This document shows, one piece after another, positions 40,196 through 50,903 of a DNA stretch of 64,000 nucleotides. The translations under genes were made by a program, and so were the position numbers. Under the pieces are notes generated by a model. It saw nothing but the letters and a program-made list of their open reading frames with translations, was not told the origin of the DNA and did no database searches. Each line of letters starts with the position of its first letter. Positions within the stretch are counted from its first letter, which is position 1. The DNA comes from Rhynchopus sp. YZ270_cl-10 (Eukaryota > Euglenozoa > Diplonemea > Diplonemida > Diplonemidae): positions 868,001 through 932,000 of the forward strand of contig OZ037920.1 in NCBI GenBank assembly GCA_964035575.1. Reading direction: 5' to 3'.

Positions 40196-40618
40196 TCACC
40201 TTCACCCTGATTTTGGAGTGAGAAGAGACCAGAAAAAAAAACCCCACAAAAAATGTGCTCTCTCGGTACAAGGCTTTTCACCGACGTATCTGTTGCACGG
40301 TGCTATGCATTTGAGAGCACCGCTGTCAACCGTGAACAGACCCTGTTACACCGTTAAGTAGAATGAAAACTGGAAGAAAATCCCTTTTCCCCCCTACACC
40401 CCTTTACTTACCTTTTACCTATCTATTTTTGTGTCAGTTAAAACTACCCCCAGATTGCAACACTGGCTCTCGGATGTACCAACTTTTTGCAAAAACAAGG
40501 CTACTAACCACAGGGAAAGCTCGGGAAAAAATCGCGGAAGTGCCCTAAGGAAAATCACTATACCCTAGAAGGACCCAAGAAGTACCCAATTACACCTAAT
40601 TTTTAGGAAAATCACACC

Positions 40619-42310
40619 ATGACAGAATATTTATTACACACGTTACGCAACAAAACTTCTTCTTCTCTTCTTAATATGCCAGAAGTTTCCTGCATTCGTC
40701 GTAAACGGAAGTACTCACCTTCCACTCAAGAGATTGCTGAGGAGGTTGGGTTGCTGTTAAAGCAAAGGAGAGAGGCTGTGCGAAGGCTTCTGGCGCCGGC
40801 ATCCTTTTCCTCTCCAGCCTGCCCTCCTCCTCCTCCCCCTCCTCGACCGTTGTCGGACGCCCAACACCACACCCTGCTTTCTCTAGGCTCAGGCAACCTC
40901 AACACCCCAGCAGCACCTTGCATTGAAACTCCATCGCTTCCGATACCTTTGCAGACGTCCTCCTCCTCCTCTTCCTCCTCCTCCCCTTCTGCACCGTGCT
41001 CTCCTGAGGATACCCCTATAATTGACAGCACCAATCACAGCAGTCTTCCTGTTATTAGATTAGTCAGCGCGGTTGCAAGCAAGCCAAAGGAGGAAAGAAG
41101 CATTGGAAGCCCTGCGAAAGGGTTTATCTATAGTGCTGCGTTTGGAGGATTGAGTGGGGAGGTGGGGGAGGTGGAGGAGGGGAGTGGGGTTGTGGCGTCG
41201 CAAAGCGGGAGTGAAAGTGGAGGTGATGGGGGAGGGGAAACCACGCAACGGAGAACCCCGCAGAGGTTTCCTTGGAGAATCAACGAAGCCCATCAGCTCC
41301 ACTATGCCTGCACAACCGAGGCGTTGTTCGAGGGGACAACACAACATTCCCCTCAGATCACCATCGGCGGAACCGAACACACCGCAGTCCTCGCAGTGTA
41401 CACCCCAGTAGAAGCTACCATGCTACGTTTTACCCTACACCCCGAATCCTCTGGGAGACGGGGTTATGTCTTGCAGAACATTGGCAAGGTGGTGCTAGGG
41501 GAAGAGGGGGGGGAAGAGCCGATCACTGCGTGCCTCGCAGTCCCCAACTCTGAGGTAATGGTTTTTGCGAAAGGTGCGATGTTGCTGGCGGTGTCTGCGG
41601 GGAGGTTGGATTGTGTATTGTGGAGGTTCCCTTTGGAGGGGAAAGGGGTGGAAAAAATGCTGTGGGTGCCATGGGGTTTGGACCGTGCGCAGTTATTTTG
41701 TATGACGAAAGATTCGGTAATAAAGGTAGAGTTAAGCACTATCCCTGGAGGAATTGATGCAGAAGTTAGCCCCATTATAAGTACCTTTTTGGTGGAAGAG
41801 GGGGCGGTGGATATCTCGGTTGTGTCGATGCATCGTCCTTCGTTGGCGGTGTTGAGTGGTTGCGATGCGCAAACGGTGCTGCTCTTCGACTACAGCATGC
41901 CGAACAGTGTAGCATACCTTAAGGTACCGTGGGATGGCCCGCAGATAGCTAGGTTCACTTCGTTGTCGTGCTGTGGGGTCAGATTTGCTGTAGAGGTGAA
42001 GGGCAGTAGTGCGATCTGTATAGCAGAGCTATGCAACGGAGGCTGCAGTGTGGGTCCGCATTGGCATCATATTACTGGGGAACGTGAAGTGAAGGATGTG
42101 GCAGACGTTGTGCCAAAGGATTGCCTGCACACCTGGGGGTTGACGCCCGATGATAGATACGTAGTGAGCGGCATCGGCAGTGCGTTGCAGGTGCGCAGCC
42201 CCGAGCAGGGTAGTTTAACAGCAGAGATCCCGATTGGAAGAGATGGACTGAAGGTGAAGGGGGTTGCTGTGCATCCGAGCTTGGTATGGAAGAAAGGGGA
42301 GCTTTTTTAG
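40619..42310 (+). CDS. Unrecognised protein with Pro/Ser-rich N-terminus and propeller-like C-terminus
   Basis: A 563-residue single-exon frame. Residues 50-140 are low complexity (P8 run, S9 run) and 180-210 are Gly/Glu-rich. From about 220 on the sequence is globular, with repeating short beta-strand patterns (TAVLAVYTPVEATMLRF, LLAVSAGRLDCVLWRF, LAVLSGCDAQTVLLFDY, DDRYVVSGIGSALQVRSP) that resemble WD40 or other beta-propeller blades without clear WD dipeptides. I cannot name a function. The first ATG (40619) lies in sequence resembling 30918-30955, so MPEVSC at 40676 may be the real start. Neighbours give no clue. Confidence 0.6.
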   Translation: MTEYLLHTLRNKTSSSLLNMPEVSCIRRKRKYSPSTQEIAEEVGLLLKQRREAVRRLLAPASFSSPACPPPPPPPRPLSDAQHHTLLSLGSGNLNTPAAPCIETPSLPIPLQTSSSSSSSSSPSAPCSPEDTPIIDSTNHSSLPVIRLVSAVASKPKEERSIGSPAKGFIYSAAFGGLSGEVGEVEEGSGVVASQSGSESGGDGGGETTQRRTPQRFPWRINEAHQLHYACTTEALFEGTTQHSPQITIGGTEHTAVLAVYTPVEATMLRFTLHPESSGRRGYVLQNIGKVVLGEEGGEEPITACLAVPNSEVMVFAKGAMLLAVSAGRLDCVLWRFPLEGKGVEKMLWVPWGLDRAQLFCMTKDSVIKVELSTIPGGIDAEVSPIISTFLVEEGAVDISVVSMHRPSLAVLSGCDAQTVLLFDYSMPNSVAYLKVPWDGPQIARFTSLSCCGVRFAVEVKGSSAICIAELCNGGCSVGPHWHHITGEREVKDVADVVPKDCLHTWGLTPDDRYVVSGIGSALQVRSPEQGSLTAEIPIGRDGLKVKGVAVHPSLVWKKGELF

Positions 42311-43758
42311 TCCAAGTTGGATTTTTTAAAATGATCTTTTTTGGGTTTTCGAGTCGGTAAAGTGCTCAATACTGAAAAGATTAATTTATAAGAGTGAAAG
42401 AGTGGAAATTTGCACAAATTGTGGCACAACCGAGGCAAACCTACACTACTCCAATAATTTATCAAACAAAAAACAAAATCCCATCAGCCCCTGATCGTCT
42501 GCGTCGATTCCGCATCAAGCGTCTGGTTCTTCCTTGGAAACGTAACAGGGGTGACATACGAGGCCATGTGAAAAAGGGAGAGAGGGGGTGAAGGGGGCGT
42601 GTGGTGTCTTTCTCCAGGTGTTGGTTACCATACACATATTGTTAAGGGTGTGAAGGCTGTGTGTGCACATAGTCACACATCGTTCATTAGTTTCTTTTTT
42701 TTCTCGAGTTTTGTTTATTTAGTTTTTTTTTTCAGGTGACTAAAGCAAGAGAGGTGCTGTCGCATCGCGTTTTGTCTTTTCAACTTTTTTCTCTTTTTTT
42801 TGTTGTGTGATTTGCTTTCTCTCATCTCACTCTTCTCCAAGGTAGAAGGTTTTCCACGGAGGATGTGAGAGACCTTGCATCTGTTAGTTCTTTAGTTTCT
42901 TTTCTTTTCTTTTTTTTACATTGTATTTTTTTGTATTGTGGCATTGTTCCACAAAAGGGCACAAGAATAGCTGTCTCCACGCAAAGCCTAGCCTTTCAGA
43001 TAGTACCTTTCTATTGCAATAACACCGTTTGTCTTTAGACATGGTGGGATTTTTTTTTATAATAAAAGTGCCAAAAACTCACTTCTTGGAGAGTCTAGCT
43101 TCGGCGAACGGCCACCCTTCCACCTTCCAAGTTCACATCCAGACTCCGTGTCTCCAACCGGGTCTATACGAGTCCGAATGGACTGTCGGGCGTAACACTT
43201 CGAGGAGCTCTTGTTGTTCCGAGGGTTTGAGCCTTATGGCCAGTACCGAATGGACTGGTGGGCGTGAAGGGATCTTCGTTCAAGAGGGGATCTTTTAGAA
43301 GAAAATACCGCTTTTTGGGAGGGTTAAAATGTTATGACAACAAAAAAATCCCCTTTCAAGGAAAAGCAACAAAAAAAAGATGACTTTATTTGAGAGAAAT
43401 AGCATCAAATAACCTCCCACCACCACTACCACCACCGCCACCACTCTATTACAGGAAAACGGGTGGCATTTTGCCCCCCCCCCCTCCACCCTCTTCACCC
43501 ATTTTCCAAAAAATATACTAGCTTTTTTTTTTTTTTTGGAGCAATCTCAAAGAAGTCCTCCTTTTGCACACACAAACACAAACCACCAAACCTCCTCATC
43601 TTTTTTGTACTCCTGCTCCGAAAAAAAAAAGGGTGACCTCTCTAAGCAACCAGGCTTAGGTTGATTCATCTTTGATCGATTTTTTTTTTTTTTTTTGTTC
43701 TTCAGTTTAGTTTCTCTCTTTTCTTTCTCTCCATTTTTTTTTTTCCCCTTCTCTTATT
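42311..43758. other. Intergenic
   Basis: Worn family-1 copies at about 42733-42795 and 43630-43685; the latter keeps CTAAGC...GCTTAG around a new AACCAG loop. A short duplicated motif CGAATGGACTG(T/G)(C/T)GGGCGT occurs at about 43174 and 43246. A strong pyrimidine tract with TTCTTCAG at about 43698-43705, then a second C/T-rich tract, leads to the kinase start. Confidence 0.5.
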
Positions 43759-45387
43759 ATGCAACGCAAGCGTCCACAACCACTTGGTTCTGTCCCTGCT
43801 ATCCAACCCACCTCTGCACGTGTACATTGTGAAGGATGGATCCGCAAACGCGGTGCCGGTCTGCTTCATGGCTATAAAAAACGGTGGTTTGAACTTCACG
43901 GAAAATTTCTCTACTATTTCAAAGCGAAAGGGACGCGCCCTATTGGGGTTCTTAACGTTACTGCTGCGAAGTTGAAAACCGATCAACAGGCGCATTCGAA
44001 CTGCGAACCTGGTGAACACCCTACGACCTATTCGTATCTAACCACTTTGGAAGGGCCTTATTTGACAAGAAAATACCTGCTTCTGATAGAAGATGGGAGG
44101 GAATGTGCACGATGGGTACGTAGCCTTGCGTTGGTTGGGGTGATCTGCTTTGACTCGTCGGCATCGCAGAATTATTCGTCGTTGACTGGAGAGGAGGCTC
44201 CAGTAGCTGCACCTTCTACACCTTCAGTTATGGTATCATCTGTGTCAACGTTTTTGCAAAAGGCAATTGGGATTCATCAGACCCGACAAAATTCGGACAC
44301 CCATTCCCATCCCGCGACACCCAACAAAGCAAACCCCCCAGCGAGATGGGGAACCCCACCCCCAGGCACCCCAAAGAGAGCCCAAAACGCACTTTCCGAT
44401 GTGTCAACGTGCGAGGGGGATGACGAATTTTCGGATACCACCCTTGAATTTATCAAACGACTGGGTTGCGGAGCGTTTGGAAGCGTTGATTTATGTGTCC
44501 ACCGCCCAACCGGACGACGTTATGCGGTAAAATCAATCCGATGTGACGATGAAGGCGCCGGAATGCAACATGAGCTTTCGGTACTACCCCGTCTGAGCCA
44601 TCCCTTTATTGTTACACTCCATCATGCTTATATAAGCGAAAGCAAAGAAGCGCCAGTAGTATGCATGGTGCTAGACCATCTAGGGAGAGGGGATCTTCTT
44701 AAGCATCTGCGCAGAGACGGGAGGTTTTCGGAAGACCGGGCGCGGTTTTATTCGGCAGAAATTTCCTCGGCGATTGCCTTTTTGCATAACCATGATATTG
44801 CACACCGTGACCTGAAACCAGATAATTGCGTTCTCGACACTGATGGGCACGTAGTATTGACAGACTTTGGTCTTGCCAAATCTGGTCTTGGAGCGGATCA
44901 ACCTGCTGCATTAACCTTTTGTGGAACTCCAGAATACGTTGCACCGGAATTATTAAAAGGGCAAGGCGCTACGAAGGCTGCAGATTGGTGGTCCTGGGGG
45001 GTGATGTTGTTTGAAATGCTAACCGGAAGGCTGCCGTTCAGTAGCCAACACCCAGGGCAGTTGTACGACCAAATCCTCTCAAAACCTGCTGATATGAGCA
45101 CCAAAGGGCTGACACCAAACGCAGTGACCATTCTCCAAAAGGTGCTCCAAAGGGAGCACGACCAGAGACTCCAAAGCCATGCACGTCTCGTGAAAGAGCA
45201 GTTCTTTGCGTGCATCGATTGGAACCTCCTCAACGACCGTGCCCTAGACCCACCGCACAGTGCTGATCTCTCAGATGATGACGAAGCATCAGACCCGCAA
45301 TCTCCGCTTAAAAGTGGAGGCAATAGGGATCCGTTTGGAGACTTCACGTGGCATGATGATACGAATCTTATTGCAATGGGGGCTTGA
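43759..45387 (+). CDS. PH-domain AGC protein kinase, Akt/PKB-like
   Basis: A 542-residue single exon. The PH domain spans about 20-128 (CEGWIRKRGAGLLHGYKKRW) and should bind phosphoinositides. A Thr/Pro-rich linker follows, then a complete kinase domain (about 229-485): GCGAFGSV, Lys258 in AVKSI, HRDLKPDN (Asp351), DFG (Asp369), and activation loop TFCGTPEY with Thr386 as the PDK1 site. The C-terminal FGDFTW (526-531) fits the AGC hydrophobic motif, Thr530 being the TORC2-type site. This order and length match Akt/PKB, a growth and nutrient signalling kinase recruited to membranes. The first two-thirds of the PH domain is duplicated at 50398-50673 next to the cyclase. Confidence 0.92.
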   Translation: MQRKRPQPLGSVPAIQPTSARVHCEGWIRKRGAGLLHGYKKRWFELHGKFLYYFKAKGTRPIGVLNVTAAKLKTDQQAHSNCEPGEHPTTYSYLTTLEGPYLTRKYLLLIEDGRECARWVRSLALVGVICFDSSASQNYSSLTGEEAPVAAPSTPSVMVSSVSTFLQKAIGIHQTRQNSDTHSHPATPNKANPPARWGTPPPGTPKRAQNALSDVSTCEGDDEFSDTTLEFIKRLGCGAFGSVDLCVHRPTGRRYAVKSIRCDDEGAGMQHELSVLPRLSHPFIVTLHHAYISESKEAPVVCMVLDHLGRGDLLKHLRRDGRFSEDRARFYSAEISSAIAFLHNHDIAHRDLKPDNCVLDTDGHVVLTDFGLAKSGLGADQPAALTFCGTPEYVAPELLKGQGATKAADWWSWGVMLFEMLTGRLPFSSQHPGQLYDQILSKPADMSTKGLTPNAVTILQKVLQREHDQRLQSHARLVKEQFFACIDWNLLNDRALDPPHSADLSDDDEASDPQSPLKSGGNRDPFGDFTWHDDTNLIAMGA

Positions 45388-45947
45388 AGAAAGGAAGGAT
45401 ATTTTTTGGGTCCTTTTGACAAAAAAAATATGTCAATTAATTGGTGTGAAAATTCATCAAAAAAAAAGAAAAGAAAAGAAAAGGAAGAAGAAAAAGAAGG
45501 GTTGTGGGATGAAGGTGATGTGTGTGTAGGATAAGGGTGTTTTCTTTGAAACGAACAAAAAAAAATTTAGAAAATAAACGAAAAAATAAACAGAGTGCAG
45601 ACCCTAGGTTCCCCAAGCGGGTCCTTAGGCGATTGTCGATACAAAAATACAAAAAAGTATAAGACAATACGAACATTGTTTCCCACAATGAGGAAACTAG
45701 CTCCCGGCAAACAGGAGCGTGAACATCCTCAAAAAATGACGCTTTTTTTTTTTTTTTTTTGTGGCGAAGATGTGTATGTTGCGCAGAGTATTCATCTTCA
45801 TCATCTTTTTTTTTTTCAACATTTTCTCTCTCTCTCAAGGGGGCAACAGTATTGGAGTGTACCATTTGGGTAAGCAATGTTATTTTCAATGATACAGCTT
45901 GACTGATGAACACCCCCCCTTTTTTGCGTTGTGCGTGCGACGTTTAG

Positions 45948-46057
45948 GAAAGGCAACTTCCCTCTTTAGCCCACGCCAACTCCATTTTTTTTTTATTTCT
46001 TGGAGCTTTTTTTAAGGATCTGTACCATGCTTCCTTCCCTAATAAGGAACGGTAAAT
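45948..46057 (+). repeat. Family-4 repeat, first copy
   Basis: AGGAAAGGCAACTTCCCTCT, TTAGCCCACGCCAACTCCAT, a T run, CTTGGAGC, GTACCATGCTTCCTTCCCTA, ATAAGGAACGGTAAA. The second copy at 46612-46700 lacks the T run. GGAAGGCAACTTCC is itself a short hairpin. Confidence 0.7.
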
Positions 46058-46611
46058 TTTTACTCTTTTAAATGCGGTATTCTAACGGTATACCTCTTTA
46101 AAGAGTTTTCATGCCCCCCCTCCTCCTCTCAAGAGATGAGAGGGATTGCCCCTTGTATTGTTTGTATTCTCTGCCTGCAAAAAGAAAATAAATCTTTACT
46201 GGTAATATGACTACTGCTCAGAGAGGCCATAGATTCATCTTACGATTATTGAATAGAAAAGCATGTGAATTCAAACGTTCCCTCTTTACTCTTGGATGAG
46301 AGCCCCCCTTTTTCTTTCTCCCAGTTTTTCTTTGTGTATTTCTTTTGTGCTTTCATCCGGGGATGGCAGCGTATGTGGGTCAGTCGGAGGTGTGCCGTGC
46401 ATCAACTACAGTTTCTTGAGAGAAATTTGAGAGAAAGATTACGTATTAAGGTGTAAACCTTTCTGTTCTTTTGTCAAATAAAAATTGTGAAATTCTTCAG
46501 TTGGAAAAAAATGTGTTGTGTGTGTGTGTGTTTACCAACAGCGTGGGGTATATTTGTATTGTTTATGACACACCCACATACGGCGGAGTCTACCTGAAAG
46601 GGCGTACCCTT

Positions 46612-46700
46612 TGGGAAGGCAACTTCCTATTAAGCCCGCCGACTCCATTTTCTTGGAGCTTCCAGGACCGTACATTTGCTCCGTTCTCTAACAAAAGGAA
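46612..46700 (+). repeat. Family-4 repeat, second copy
   Basis: GGGAAGGCAACTTCCTATTA, AGCCCGCCGACTCCATTTTC, TTGGAGCTTCCAGGACCGTA, then CTCCGTTCTCTAAC and AGGAATGGTAAA. Confidence 0.7.
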
Positions 46701-47506
46701 TGGTAAAAAAGTTTTCAAAAAAAAAAAAATCTGCTTTTTTCTGTTTCTCTCTTGTCTCTCTCTCTCCCCTCGTGCTCGCTTCGTTTTGTTGTATTTTATA
46801 TGTAATCTGGTCCGTCATTTACAGGATGTTGTGTGGTTTTACCCATCTTTACAAAAGGTGGTAGCTCTTTTTTAAGTGACTGTAGGTCATTCATCTATTG
46901 TTACAATAGTTTTTTTGTACTCCTTATCTTTTCCTTTTACCAATACAGCTCTATGTGTGTGAGGGAATATTTTTTTCGTCTTGGGGGGATGGTGGCGGGT
47001 TACTGTTTTACACGAAGTCATGGAGAGGTGCCTTGAACATACTTGGTAAATCTCACCTATGAATTCAGAACGATTTTGTGTTCCCCGCTCCAACCCCACC
47101 CAAGCTTTGCTATAGTGTAGTTCCCCCTTTTTGGTTTGTCTTCCACACATATTTTATGTGTTTTGTGTGTCCCTGTTTTAGCTTTCAGTGGTGCTTAAGG
47201 AAATCGGTCAACGACCTGTCAATATCGGGCGGCAACGTGTCGAGAAGGGGTTTTGAGACCCCTTTTTGAATTTTGACAAAAAGCTTAATAATTGCAGCAA
47301 ATGTGCATATCCTATACATTGAAATCAACAGAATATTTCTTTGTGTTTCTCAATGCCGGGGCTGAAACTAGTCTAAACCCAGCTGTGTATGTGTTTTCCT
47401 TCTTGTATAATGCAAATAGAGCGGTGTGTCTGGTAAGAAAAAAAAAAGATCATTCAGCTTCATAACGTATTTGCGTTGTCCCATTAAACCTCCCCCCTTT
47501 TTTTTT

Positions 47507-47555
47507 TAGGTACACTGTCACGAGAGGGCTTTGTATTTCAACTCTACTTTTTTTT
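47507..47555 (+). repeat. Family-2 repeat, short form
   Basis: AGGTACACTGTCACGAGAGG, GCTTTGTATTTCAACTCTAC and a T run. Nearly identical to the copy at 40144 and to the 3' half of 48003-48124. Confidence 0.85.
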
Positions 47556-48002
47556 TTCCTGTGTGATCCACTCTCGCGCACAGCACAAATCCCGTTGTCC
47601 TTCCCTTTCCCAAAAAGATCTATTTTTTTTGATAAAACAACTTGTTGTCAATTCTAAAAAGATTGGAGGCAGCGCTGCAGGGCAAACAAAACGGATTGAA
47701 AAAAACAGAAGCTTGCTTGTTTTCTTTGAGTACTCAATTAACCACAACAACCGTACTTCAGTTTAACACATTTTTTCACCTTTTTGTTTTCCCGGCTTTG
47801 AGCGCACAAACAAAAGACCCGATCTTTTTTTTGTAGCATTGTTTCCTTCTATTCAATAGAATAAAAGAAGATGAAATAATTTCACTGGGTACCCACGGTC
47901 TTCGCAAAAACGAACCCCCGCATGAACCCCGCGAAATGGGGTTGTAAGGATGACCAATAATGGAGGGTTTGTTTTTGCATTTCTTCCGTTTCTTTTTTTT
48001 TT

Positions 48003-48124
48003 CATATCAGATGCAAACCACGAAATGGATGTAGAACTGCATGGTTGGGTGTCCACCACGGTACAGCCGGTCATACCAAGGTACACTGTCACGAGAGGGC
48101 TTTGTATTTCAACTCTACTTTTTC
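48003..48124 (+). repeat. Family-2 repeat, full-length
   Basis: This is the best full copy: CATATCAGATGCAAACCACG, AAATGGATGTAGAACTGCAT, GGTTGGGTGTCCACCACGGT, ACAGCCGGTCATACCAAGGT, ACACTGTCACGAGAGGGCTT, TGTATTTCAACTCTACTTTT. No convincing tRNA-type A and B boxes are seen. Confidence 0.85.
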
Positions 48125-48832
48125 CCTCCCCGATGTGGACAAAAACCAATGTATCCTGAGAAGAAAAAATGGCCTCCGTGTGCTGGAGGCCCCGTTACGA
48201 AAAAGAAAAAGAAAAAAAATAGTGGAGTTCATCCTCGGGTGTCTACACTAATTCAATCAAATTTTTATTTTATTTTTCCTTTATTTTACGTTCCGTCAGT
48301 TATTTCTCATCTATTCGTTTGTCTTTTTTTTTTGGAGATGTGTACGCACCGTTTATCTTTCAAAAAAATTCCCCATTTTTTTTGCCCCTGCGTCCACCGG
48401 AGTTCCGGTGATGCATTTGCACTTTCAACTTTTTTCTTTTGTTTCTTTCTTTTCTTTTCTTTTTTTGTGCGAAAAACAAATCCGGAGCGGGTTCGGGAGG
48501 GTCTTTTTTTTTTTTTTGCAGAAAAAAAATAATGACAAAAAAAGCACACCCATTTCGTCTTCACCCCCAGTAAAAAATCAACAAAAACGCCATTTTTTTC
48601 CCCTTCCCTTCCCCCACCTCATCCTCCTCCCCCCCACCACCACCATCTCACAAGCAACACACACACACAAAACAAAGCACCACACATGAAGCCATTCGTT
48701 CCCACCCTTCTCCATACCTTGCTGTAGGTCTATATACCCATACTGTACTCCTCCCGCCATCACCTCTGCTCACTAAGCTCAACCTAGCCACTTCCACCTT
48801 CTTCTCTAACTTCTCTCTCTCTCTCTCTGACA

Positions 48833-49909
48833 ATGTCGCACCCAGAGGCGGCGGAGACTGCTGCGCGTGGACCTCTTGTTCAGACAGAGTCGCAGGAGTG
48901 GAGATATCTTCAGACCCTTTGGGCGGCAGTGAGCAATGTGGCTGCAGCCACACCGCAGCAGAGTTCTCCGCCTTCACGGTACGGACAGCATACGCCTCTA
49001 CGAGGGGCGCCGATCGGACAGATGCAGCAGGATGTTCTGATGCACCCGATGAGTGTCGGACAGCGCCGTCACTTTGAACGCAACAGCGGTGCCGCACAGT
49101 TCTCTGCCGAGCAGCATATGACCCGCATGCTTGAGTCCTCCGCACGCCCTCGCGCAACAGCGACACCACAACGACCGAAGGACTCACTTCATTCAGTTCG
49201 CGCTGTAACAGAACACCCAAAATGGGCGACATCAGCATTGGCTACAACATTTGCCTTTGTTGGCGGGGCGATAGGCGTCAAAGCTGCGGTTTTATCAAAA
49301 GACATTGAAAGCACCGAAGTGGACGCAACCCGGCTGATGAATGAATTTTTCAAAAAGGGGCGCGCCCTATCGACCCACATGGCAGAGCGCTTCGCATACA
49401 TGACACAGCTTCTCAGTGAAAACGCTGTCAAACACGCGCTACCCCACAGAGGGCATTCTGAACACTCTGCGCATAGTTTGCATACCGTTGCAGGGCTGCC
49501 TCGGCATGCTTCCTTGCAGGGGTCGGTCGGATACCCGACACCTGCCTATGGAGTCACGGTGTTGCCAGAAGATGCGGTCTCCATGACAATGGGGTTAACG
49601 AGCCCAGGGTATTCAGGGTATCCATTGTCACCGCCGCCACCAGGGGGTGTCGGGCGTGGGATGCCGGGGACACCTGAGTATGGTGGTGGTGGTGGATCGC
49701 CTACATCTACTGTAGGTACATTGGGAGGTGTGCCGCAGTACAGCTTTGGCGGCGGAGGGGGTGTGGTGGTGCACGGCGGCACCCCCCTCTCCCCCCCATC
49801 CCCCGCAGACTACAGAAACGGCGCACTGTTCTCTCCAACGGATTCAGCAGAGTCGCTGGACAGATCCGTACACAATTCACCGAGACGACAGCAGCAGTTA
49901 GTGGTGTAA
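48833..49909 (+). CDS. Unrecognised protein, one hydrophobic segment and Gly/Pro-rich tail
   Basis: A 358-residue single exon. Residues 1-130 are polar and Gln/Pro/Ser-rich. Residues about 130-155 (ATSALATTFAFVGGAIGVKA) form one possible membrane segment. A helical stretch with ESTEVDATRLMNEFFKKGRA follows, and the tail (about 255-358) is Gly/Pro/Ser low complexity (PPPPGGVGRG, GGGGGSPTS, GGGGGVVV). I recognise no domain. Codon use and a clean start just after a CT-repeat leader, plus 358 open codons, support a real gene. A scaffold or membrane-associated protein is only a guess. Confidence 0.6.
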   Translation: MSHPEAAETAARGPLVQTESQEWRYLQTLWAAVSNVAAATPQQSSPPSRYGQHTPLRGAPIGQMQQDVLMHPMSVGQRRHFERNSGAAQFSAEQHMTRMLESSARPRATATPQRPKDSLHSVRAVTEHPKWATSALATTFAFVGGAIGVKAAVLSKDIESTEVDATRLMNEFFKKGRALSTHMAERFAYMTQLLSENAVKHALPHRGHSEHSAHSLHTVAGLPRHASLQGSVGYPTPAYGVTVLPEDAVSMTMGLTSPGYSGYPLSPPPPGGVGRGMPGTPEYGGGGGSPTSTVGTLGGVPQYSFGGGGGVVVHGGTPLSPPSPADYRNGALFSPTDSAESLDRSVHNSPRRQQQLVV

Positions 49910-50114
49910 ATCGGGGTAAAAAAATAATATTTGAGGCCAAACCTCAATGATGCGAAAATATAGATTTTATGTAGACAAAAATAAAAGAGATTTTTCTTTT
50001 TTTTTACGGTTTTTACGGGGACATTACCGGGGGGGAGGGGCGAATACAAGGGGTACCTCATTGGATTTCTCCCGCAGCAGTTATCCACCCTCTCACAAAA
50101 AAAAAATAAAGCAA

Positions 50115-50673
50115 ATGGGCTGGGTGTGGATGATGCTATTATGCGTTCAGCTGGAGGAGTGCTTCTCCTGCGACGGTCGTGCAGACGACTTGGAGTACTG
50201 GCAACGGAAGCTGCTCTTCTTCAGCGCGAATATGGTGTTTCCCATTAGCGTCGTCTTTATGATCGTGGTGCCTCTCAAACAGCGCCCCTTTCTGCGGGTT
50301 GTGGTGTCCACGATAGCGGCAGTCAGCTGCCTCACCCTGCTTGCTATATTCTGCAAGGTCCCCTTACCTTTGTTTCCTTTTTTCTCTTATTATACAGCGC
50401 AAGCGTCCAGAACCAATTGGTGCAATCCCTGCTATCCGACCCACCTCGGCGCGTGTCCATTGTGAAGGATGGATCCGCAAACGCGGTGCCGGTCTGCTTC
50501 ATGGCTATAAAAAACGGTGGTTTGAACTTCACGGAAAATTTCTCTACTATTTCAAAGCGAAAGGGACGCGCCCTATTGGGGTTCTTAACGTTACTGCTGC
50601 GAAGTTGAAAACTGATCAACAGGCGCATTCGAACTGCGAACCTGGTGAACACCCTCGACCTATTCGTATCTAA
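50115..50673 (+). pseudogene. Chimeric duplicate: cyclase N-terminus fused to PKB PH-domain fragment
   Basis: Bases 50014-50357 duplicate the 5' part of the cyclase (50904 gene), and about 50372-50714 duplicate the kinase from just before its ATG to codon 108 (43747-44082). Reading ATG 50115-50357 (81 codons, two membrane segments), then a possible 40-bp intron 50358-50397 (GTCC...TATACAG), then 50398-50673 gives one in-frame 172-residue protein, membrane segments plus most of a PH domain. The kinase ATG became ATA and the next CAA became CAG, which creates the acceptor. A one-base deletion ends the PH part early (EHPRPIRI). It may be a new gene or a pseudogene; 40 bp is shorter than the other introns here (53-1380 bp). 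Confidence 0.6.
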
Positions 50674-50903
50674 CCACTTTAGAAGGGCCTTATTTGACAA
50701 GAAAATACCTGCTTCCACATTGTAGGGGGAAACAAGCAAGATTTTTTTTTTTGTCTTTTTAATTACCGGGGGGAGCGTCGAATACAAGGGGCACCTCTTG
50801 TAATAGACTTTCTATGTATTGATCCTTTCTAGCCTACTATATGAAGCACCTCATTGTAATCTCCTGCAGTAATTCTCCACCCTCTCACAATAAAAGAAAC
50901 CAG

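Larger units (their letters stand above)
38930..40618. other. Intergenic with family-1 and family-2 repeats and a small foldback
   Basis: Family-2 pieces lie at 38930-38965 (right half, split by the element above), 39128-39175 and 40144-40195, and a family-1 repeat at 39805-39895. An inverted pair at 39479-39496 and 39559-39577 (GGGGCGGGGTTTCACAA / TTGTGAAACCCCACCCCC) makes a hairpin of about 100 bases. 39590-39690 recurs loosely at 42400-42480. No gene is seen. Confidence 0.55.
45388..48832. other. 3.4-kb intergenic region with several short repeat families
   Basis: Family 4 occurs twice (45948-46057 and 46612-46700: GGAAGGCAACTTCC, GACTCCATTTTCTTGGAGCT, GGAACGGTAAA). Family 1 is at 46205-46255, family 2 at 47507-47555 and 48003-48124, family 5 (AGTGGAGTTCATCCTCGGGT, GTCTACACTAAT) at 48222-48260, and family 6 (CTGCGTCC, GATGCATTTGCACTTTCAAC) at about 48388-48430. 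No coding gene is supported. CT repeats lie just before the next start codon. Confidence 0.55.
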
